From Verrucomicrobiales bacterium (GTDB lineage Bacteria; Verrucomicrobiota; Verrucomicrobiae; Limisphaerales; UBA9464): a DNA stretch of 6,020 nt. Made by a program: the position numbers and the translations under genes. A model generated the notes under the pieces. The model was not told the DNA's origin. It searched no databases and saw nothing but the letters and a program-made list of their open reading frames with translations. Of the stretch, positions 1 to 3,431 are shown one piece after another. Every line of letters starts with the position of its first letter. The first letter of the stretch is position 1. Where the stretch lies: positions 1 through 6,020 of the forward strand of contig SXXZ01000272.1 of assembly GCA_005789375.1 (NCBI GenBank), in the 5' to 3' direction.

Positions 1-611
1 AGCGCGATCTGAAGGTCACGGCCTGGTACGACCTCCGCACCGTCAAGGTGGGCGAACTGTGCGTTGAGACCGCTCAACCGCTGAAGATCCGCCGCGCCAT
101 CGAAGTGGGCCATGTCTTTAAGCTGGGCACCAAGTACTCCGAGAAGCTCAACGCCACCTTCTTGGCTGAGGATGGCTCCCGCCATCCGGCGGTGATGGGT
201 TGCTATGGCATTGGCGTGACCCGGACGCTTCAGGCGGTCATCGAGCAGTGCAATGACAAGGACGGCATCTGTTGGCCTGTGAGCGTCGCACCCTTCACGG
301 TGTGCATCACGCCGCTGACGGTGGCGCCCGAGAGTCAGCCGATGACGCTGGCTCGCGAATTAGCGGCCACGCTGGAGGCCGCGGGTATTGAGGCGATTCT
401 AGATGACCGCGACGAGCGTCCGGGGGTGAAGTTCAAGGACAGCGAATTGGTGGGATTCCCTCTGCGGGTCAACCTGGGCGAGAAGTCGCTGGCCAAGGGC
501 GAAATTGAGCTCAAGCCGCGGGGCGGCACGTTGCGCATGGTGCCCATCGCGGATGCTACGGCCGAGGTGATTGCCTGGGTTCGCGCTGAATCGGCCCGTC
601 TGCAAGGCTGA
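1..611 (+). CDS. proS: Prolyl-tRNA synthetase, C-terminal part (5' end outside window)
   Basis: Cytoplasmic class II aminoacyl-tRNA synthetase that charges tRNA-Pro with proline. Only the last 202 codons are visible: the frame is open from base 3 and ends with TGA at 609-611. The segment IEVGHVFKLGTKYSEKLNA followed by the motif-3 stretch GCYGIGVTR (visible residues about 67-75, with the ATP-binding arginine) is characteristic of bacterial ProRS. The HGxH-like anticodon-binding domain begins near PVSVAPFTV (about residue 83) and continues to the end, including DDRDERPGVKFKDSELVG and the terminal LGEKSLAKGEIELK segment. Catalytic motifs 1 and 2 and any editing insertion lie upstream and cannot be judged. 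The gene converges with mogA, with only 27 bases between the stop codons. Identification is secure from the motif order; the start and full length are unknown. Confidence 0.96.
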   Translation, partial: RDLKVTAWYDLRTVKVGELCVETAQPLKIRRAIEVGHVFKLGTKYSEKLNATFLAEDGSRHPAVMGCYGIGVTRTLQAVIEQCNDKDGICWPVSVAPFTVCITPLTVAPESQPMTLARELAATLEAAGIEAILDDRDERPGVKFKDSELVGFPLRVNLGEKSLAKGEIELKPRGGTLRMVPIADATAEVIAWVRAESARLQG

Positions 612-627
612 GAGACTTTTGCTAAAC

Positions 628-660
628 AGGGGTCCCGGTCAGCAACTGGTTGGGACCTCT
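628..660. terminator. Inverted repeat at the proS/mogA convergence, possible bidirectional terminator
   Basis: The arms AGGGGTCCC (628-636) and GGGACCTCT (652-660) pair over nine positions with one G-U wobble around a 15-base loop. The loop can itself form a small TCAG/CTGG stem. The element sits between the convergent stops of proS and mogA and overlaps the last codons of mogA. No clear T-run follows on either strand (GTTTAGC on the minus side), so it is not a textbook intrinsic terminator. Position and pairing are seen; the terminating role is inferred. Confidence 0.4.
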
Positions 661-1121
661 TGCAGCACTTCCACGCAGTGGGGGATGGCCTTCACCACGA
701 AGCTCAGGCATTCCACCGCGCCCTTGGGTTTGCCGGGTAGGCAAATCACCAAGGTGTGATCGACCACCGCGGCCAGGTTGCGAGACAGGATGGCATTGGG
801 GGTGAACTTCAGGCTTTCCATGCGCATTTGCTCGCCGAACCCGGGAAGTTCGCGGATGGCAATTTCGCGGACCGCCTCTGGGGTTACATCGCGCAGCGCG
901 ACCCCGGTACCCCCAGTCGTTAGCACCAGTGAACACCCCTTGCTGATGAGCGAACGGATCGCCCGCTGGATGTCCTGGATCTCGTCAGGCACCAGGACAT
1001 TCTCAAGGACAGTCCATCCGTAGCCCACGGAAGCTTCCTGGAGGGCGGGGCCACCCAGATCGTCGTAAAGTCCCTTCGAGGCCCGATCGGAAACGGTAAT
1101 GATGCCCACGTTGAGTTGCAT
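639..1121 (-). CDS. mogA: Molybdopterin adenylyltransferase MogA
   Basis: MogA transfers AMP from ATP to molybdopterin in the cytoplasm, activating it for molybdate insertion during molybdenum cofactor synthesis. The 160-residue product fits the family's usual size and spans one MoCF-binding domain. It opens with NVGIITVSDRAS (4-15) and YDDLGGP (19-25), followed by LVLTTGGTG (65-73) and RDVTPEA (77-83). Asp46 (in VPDE) and Asp78 line up with the two functional aspartates of E. coli MogA. The segments GFGEQMR (94-100), AILSR (110-114) and LPGKPKGAVECL (128-139) favour MogA over its MoaB relatives. ATG at 1121 is chosen because the MoCF domain begins right after it. An in-frame TTG at 1148 would add nine residues and cannot be excluded. 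It lies 62 bases after ruvC on the same strand and is probably cotranscribed. No other cofactor gene is in view. Confidence 0.92.
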   Translation of the reverse strand: MQLNVGIITVSDRASKGLYDDLGGPALQEASVGYGWTVLENVLVPDEIQDIQRAIRSLISKGCSLVLTTGGTGVALRDVTPEAVREIAIRELPGFGEQMRMESLKFTPNAILSRNLAAVVDHTLVICLPGKPKGAVECLSFVVKAIPHCVEVLQEVPTSC

Positions 1122-1183
1122 GGGGAGATGAAAGCCGGATCGGGCCAACCTCGCAGCACCAGAATCGTGGAGGGCGTAGACCG

Positions 1184-1798
1184 TTAAATCCGCTTCGAAG
1201 CTGGACCGAGCGGGTTTCGGAGTTCTTGCACCATAACCAAGGCCAGTGCCAGGGCATCGGCGGCATCGGGGTCGGGTATTTCGGCCAACGCGAGTTGCCG
1301 TTGTACCATCTTGGCGACAGCGATTTTCTGGGCGGCTCCGTAGCCCACCATCGCCAGTTTCACTTTCCTCGGGGAGATCTCATGGATTTGGATTCCCGTT
1401 CGTGCCACAGCGGCGAGTGCGGCCCCACGAGCCTCTCCCATGATGAGGGCTGTCTGGAGATTTTGGGCGAAGAAAAGGCCTTCGCAGGCGCAGAGGGCCG
1501 GGGGATGGCGTTGGACCACTTCCGTCAGGATGCGACCGATTTCGCCCAAACAACGCGAGCGCTCCCAAGATTTCGGGCAATGAATGGTCCCGGCCTCCAC
1601 AAAGGTGGGGCCTTGGGCTCCGATCCGGATCACGCCCCAGCCTGTCCCTCGCAGCGATGGATCAATGCCCAGTACTCGGGAGCCTTCCGGGAGGTGCAGA
1701 CCGGATTCGGGCAGCCCAGGGGATCCACCGGAGGCGCTCGGCGCCCGGCCGGACAGGCGGGCTTCCATGGCGGCAAATTGTTTGGGGCTGACACCCAT
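1184..1798 (-). CDS. ruvC: Holliday-junction endonuclease RuvC with N-terminal extension
   Basis: RuvC is a dimeric, metal-dependent endonuclease that cuts Holliday junctions symmetrically, normally working with the RuvAB branch-migration motor. The 204-residue product carries the RNase H-like core: VLGIDPSLRGTGWGVI (42-57) with catalytic Asp46, CEGLFFAQN (105-113) with Glu106, and the final DAADALALAL stretch (178-187) with Asp178 and Asp181. All four acidic residues of the E. coli active site are therefore present. The usual GIDPG reads GIDPS. The core is preceded by about 40 extra residues rich in Gly, Pro and Ser; E. coli RuvC (173 residues) has its first catalytic Asp at position 7. No ATG, GTG or TTG lies at the usual start, so at least part of the extension is real; the ATG at 1798 or the one at 1768 are the candidates. 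The upstream gene ends only four bases before 1798, implying translational coupling. ruvA and ruvB are not in the window. Confidence 0.95.
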   Translation of the reverse strand: MGVSPKQFAAMEARLSGRAPSASGGSPGLPESGLHLPEGSRVLGIDPSLRGTGWGVIRIGAQGPTFVEAGTIHCPKSWERSRCLGEIGRILTEVVQRHPPALCACEGLFFAQNLQTALIMGEARGAALAAVARTGIQIHEISPRKVKLAMVGYGAAQKIAVAKMVQRQLALAEIPDPDAADALALALVMVQELRNPLGPASKRI

Positions 1799-1802
1799 GG
1801 GA

Positions 1803-2171
1803 TCAGTGGGTTTTGGAGCGTCTGCGGGTGGTGGATTTTGGTGGTGTGCCCGCGCACTCGCCGAGCCAATCCAGATATTTTTTGGAACCGACCACGATGG
1901 GCCGCACGAGGAACTGAAGGGTGTCGTCGGGGTGGTTGGCGATCACCAATGCTTCGAGATTGAACAATAGTCGGGACTGGGTTTTGAACACCCCCTGCCA
2001 ATCCATCCCGGACTCCTCAACGCCCTGCCAGCGGTCCATGGACTCCAAAGGTCCGGAGATCTGGGCGCAGTCGGCGAGCCCCGACTCCACGGATAGTCGG
2101 TTCCGTTTCACGGCCAAAGGTCTGCCGGGCACGGTCATCCAAACGGTGACCAAGGATCGGGCGGTCTTCAT
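1803..2171 (-). CDS. Hypothetical protein coupled to ruvC
   Basis: I do not recognise this 122-residue protein. It has no signal peptide or membrane segment and looks cytoplasmic and mixed alpha/beta. The start MKTARSLVTVWMTVPG is followed by a segment with several Trp and Met residues (DRWQGVEESGMDWQGVF, about 46-62). A hydrophobic stretch, SRLLFNLEALVIA (about 66-78), comes next, then FLVRPIVVGSKKYLDWLGE. The tail TPPKSTTRRRSKTH is short and strongly basic, so nucleic-acid contact is possible but unproven. ATG 2171 is preferred; the frame extends to a GTG at 2249, but that would run through the AT-rich promoter region. It is probably the first gene of the minus-strand transcript, ending four bases before the ruvC start. 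This spacing supports it being a real gene and hints at a link to DNA processing, but neighbourhood alone does not assign a function. Confidence 0.72.
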   Translation of the reverse strand: MKTARSLVTVWMTVPGRPLAVKRNRLSVESGLADCAQISGPLESMDRWQGVEESGMDWQGVFKTQSRLLFNLEALVIANHPDDTLQFLVRPIVVGSKKYLDWLGECAGTPPKSTTRRRSKTH

Positions 2172-2291
2172 TTTGTCTTTTTTATGAAGGTGCTCTTCAG
2201 CGGTGTTGAGTTCAAAGAGGTGTTGATTTCTTAAAAGATGATCATACACTCATAAATAGAAAAACAGTCTCCGCCCCGAATTTAAATCCCC
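2172..2291. promoter_or_regulatory. Divergent intergenic region with promoter-like elements
   Basis: This 120-base gap separates the minus-strand group from the plus-strand DUF2892-trxC pair and is clearly more AT-rich than its surroundings. On the plus strand, TTGATT (2223-2228) and TACACT (2245-2250) are spaced 16 bases apart, four of six matches each to the sigma-70 boxes, which would give a leader of about 35 bases. On the minus strand, TATGAT (2246-2241) is a five-of-six -10 match but has no good -35 partner. The perfect palindrome ATGATCAT (2238-2245) lies between the two signals. Both promoters are inferred from sequence only. Confidence 0.35.
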
Positions 2292-2513
2292 ATGACGACC
2301 GAGAAGATCATTCGTGTGCTGGCCGGATCGATGATCCTGATCAGCGTGGCCCTGGCCTACTTCGTCAGCCAGCGCTGGTTGCTCATGACCTGCTTTGTGG
2401 GAGGCAATCTCATCCAGTCGGCACTCACCGGATTCTGTCCGGCGGGGATCGTTCTCAAGAAAATGGGGATCGGTTCAGGGAGTTGCTGCTCTCCATCGGA
2501 TCAGGCACGTTGA
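2292..2513 (+). CDS. Small DUF2892-type inner-membrane protein
   Basis: This 73-residue protein is made almost entirely of two hydrophobic helices, at about residues 7-25 (RVLAGSMILISVALAYFV) and 29-48 (WLLMTCFVGGNLIQSALTGF), joined by a short polar turn. The sequence FVGGNLIQSALTGFCP followed by a lysine-containing end (LKKMGI) matches the DUF2892 membrane domain. That domain occurs alone or fused to rhodanese, as in the sulfurtransferase YgaP; no rhodanese domain is present here. Cys34 and Cys49 sit in or next to the second helix, and the tail carries a vicinal pair, Cys65-Cys66 (GSGSCCSPSD). The stop is three bases before the trxC start, so the two genes are almost certainly cotranslated. 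A membrane role in sulfur or thiol redox chemistry is inferred from family and neighbour. No Shine-Dalgarno sequence is seen before the ATG. Confidence 0.82.
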   Translation: MTTEKIIRVLAGSMILISVALAYFVSQRWLLMTCFVGGNLIQSALTGFCPAGIVLKKMGIGSGSCCSPSDQAR

Positions 2514-2516
2514 ACC

Positions 2517-2978
2517 ATGACGCATCTGACAGCAGACAGCCGGGGTTTGATTCTCTCCTGCCCGTCCTGTTCCCAGGCCAATCGGCAGGTCTATCGCCAG
2601 TGGGATGCGGCGATCCGCTGTGGTCGTTGCAAGGGGGAGTTGGTGATGCCACCCGCGGTGATTGAGGTTCGTGACCCGCTGAGTTTCCGAGCTTTGGTGG
2701 CTGAGGTGTCCGGCCCTGTGTTTGTAGATTTTTGGGCACCTTGGTGTGGACCGTGTCGGAGTGTGGCCCCAGAAATTGAACGACTAGCCAGCCTGATGGA
2801 GCGCGAGGCACTGATTATCAAGGTCAACACGGAGGAGGTGCCGGAGGTCGCCTCGGAGCATCGTATTGAGAGCATTCCGACCTTCGTGGTCTTTCATCGT
2901 GGGATCGAGATGGCCCGAACCTCTGGCTCCATGTCGGCCACTCGGTTGAAGTCGTTCATCCAGCAAGCAATCCGTTGA
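2517..2978 (+). CDS. trxC: Thioredoxin 2 (TrxC-type) with N-terminal zinc ribbon
   Basis: A cytoplasmic dithiol-disulfide oxidoreductase that reduces protein disulfides and is in turn reduced by thioredoxin reductase. The 153-residue product has the TrxC layout. Two CxxC pairs, Cys15/Cys18 (SCPSC) and Cys35/Cys38 (RCGRC), form a presumptive zinc site. They are followed by a full thioredoxin fold with VFVDFWAPWCGPCR (68-81) and redox cysteines 77 and 80. KVNTEE (102-107) and SIPTF (119-123), with cis-Pro121, complete the active-site surroundings. E. coli TrxC is 139 residues; the difference includes a somewhat longer N-terminus (MTHLTADSRGLI). ATG 2517 is used because it directly follows the preceding stop and places the first CxxC normally. 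In E. coli trxC belongs to the OxyR regulon, but no such site can be assigned here. Pairing with a DUF2892 membrane protein suggests the two work on a common thiol or sulfur substrate. Confidence 0.93.
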   Translation: MTHLTADSRGLILSCPSCSQANRQVYRQWDAAIRCGRCKGELVMPPAVIEVRDPLSFRALVAEVSGPVFVDFWAPWCGPCRSVAPEIERLASLMEREALIIKVNTEEVPEVASEHRIESIPTFVVFHRGIEMARTSGSMSATRLKSFIQQAIR

Positions 2979-3141
2979 GGGTTTGATTCAATCCTGAACG
3001 GGGTCTTTCTGGAGCTTATCTCTGTGATGGTTGGTTGCGATCCAGACTCGAAGCCCGGAGCGCCATTGGTGCCATAGCCAACTGCCCGGGTTCGGGTGAC
3101 GCCGTTAAAAACCATGGTCTGACCGCCACCGAAGAAGGGAT

Positions 3142-3154
3142 AGGCACCGTGCCT
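3142..3154. repeat. Short palindrome AGGCACCGTGCCT
   Basis: A 13-base inverted repeat with six-base arms (AGGCAC and GTGCCT) around a single central base. As RNA it would form five pairs with a three-base loop. A T-containing stretch (CATGTTCTTTCC) follows on the plus strand, so a weak terminator for the trxC transcript is possible, but it lies about 165 bases past the trxC stop. It could equally be a protein-binding site or chance. Confidence 0.3.
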
Positions 3155-3371
3155 CATGTTCTTTCCGTCGCGGCTTTTTAGAGGAGGCAGTTGGAATACG
3201 TGGTCGGATCCTGTGCGGTTCTGCTGCTGCCGCGAGGAGAGCCGCAGATTCTGGTGCCGAAGATGGATGTGATAGTGGTCATGCCTGGCTCACTGGCGCT
3301 GGAGCTCCCAGACTTGAGTGGGTTCGAGAACGGCACTCCGAATTCTTGACTCACTGGGGTCTCAGCCAGAA

Positions 3372-3386
3372 CGTCATCCGATGACG
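3372..3386. repeat. Inverted repeat CGTCATCCGATGACG upstream of the large gene
   Basis: A 15-base inverted repeat with perfect six-base arms (CGTCAT and ATGACG) around CCG. It lies 45 bases before the GTG start of the DUF1549/DUF1553 gene, where an operator or a hairpin in the leader RNA would act. A TTGACT (3346-3351) just upstream resembles a -35 box, but no matching -10 hexamer is found at normal spacing. The function is inferred from position only. Confidence 0.35.
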
Positions 3387-3420
3387 CCCCCAATTTCCCA
3401 ATCCGGAGGAAAAACTCTGA

Positions 3421-3427
3421 AAGGAGG
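3421..3427 (+). promoter_or_regulatory. Shine-Dalgarno site deciding the GTG start of the large gene
   Basis: AAGGAGG is a near-perfect match to the 16S rRNA 3' end, with a four-base gap (TGGA) to GTG 3432. It is the only strong ribosome-binding site found before a gene in this window and is the reason for preferring the GTG over the upstream ATG at 3381. The signal peptide that begins directly after this GTG agrees with the choice. Confidence 0.7.
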
Positions 3428-3431
3428 TGGA

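Larger units (their letters stand above)
2979..3431. other. Noncoding stretch between trxC and the DUF1549/DUF1553 gene
   Basis: About 450 bases without a convincing gene. The plus-strand frames I read are broken by stops until the frame of the downstream gene opens after TGA 3315-3317. Two minus-strand frames, 2894-3157 and 3178-3504, cover much of it. The first runs into trxC antisense and the second overlaps the start of the downstream gene. Neither shows a recognisable motif, and the second is unusually rich in Ser, Thr and Pro. No tRNA, riboswitch or transposase remnant was recognised. Two short palindromes are listed separately. A decayed gene or a long regulatory leader are both possible. 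Confidence 0.5.

Noticed and set aside
1226..1963. Plus-strand open frame of 245 codons opposite ruvC and the hypothetical gene
   Set aside because: It is antisense to ruvC, whose catalytic residues are all present, and its translation shows no family features.
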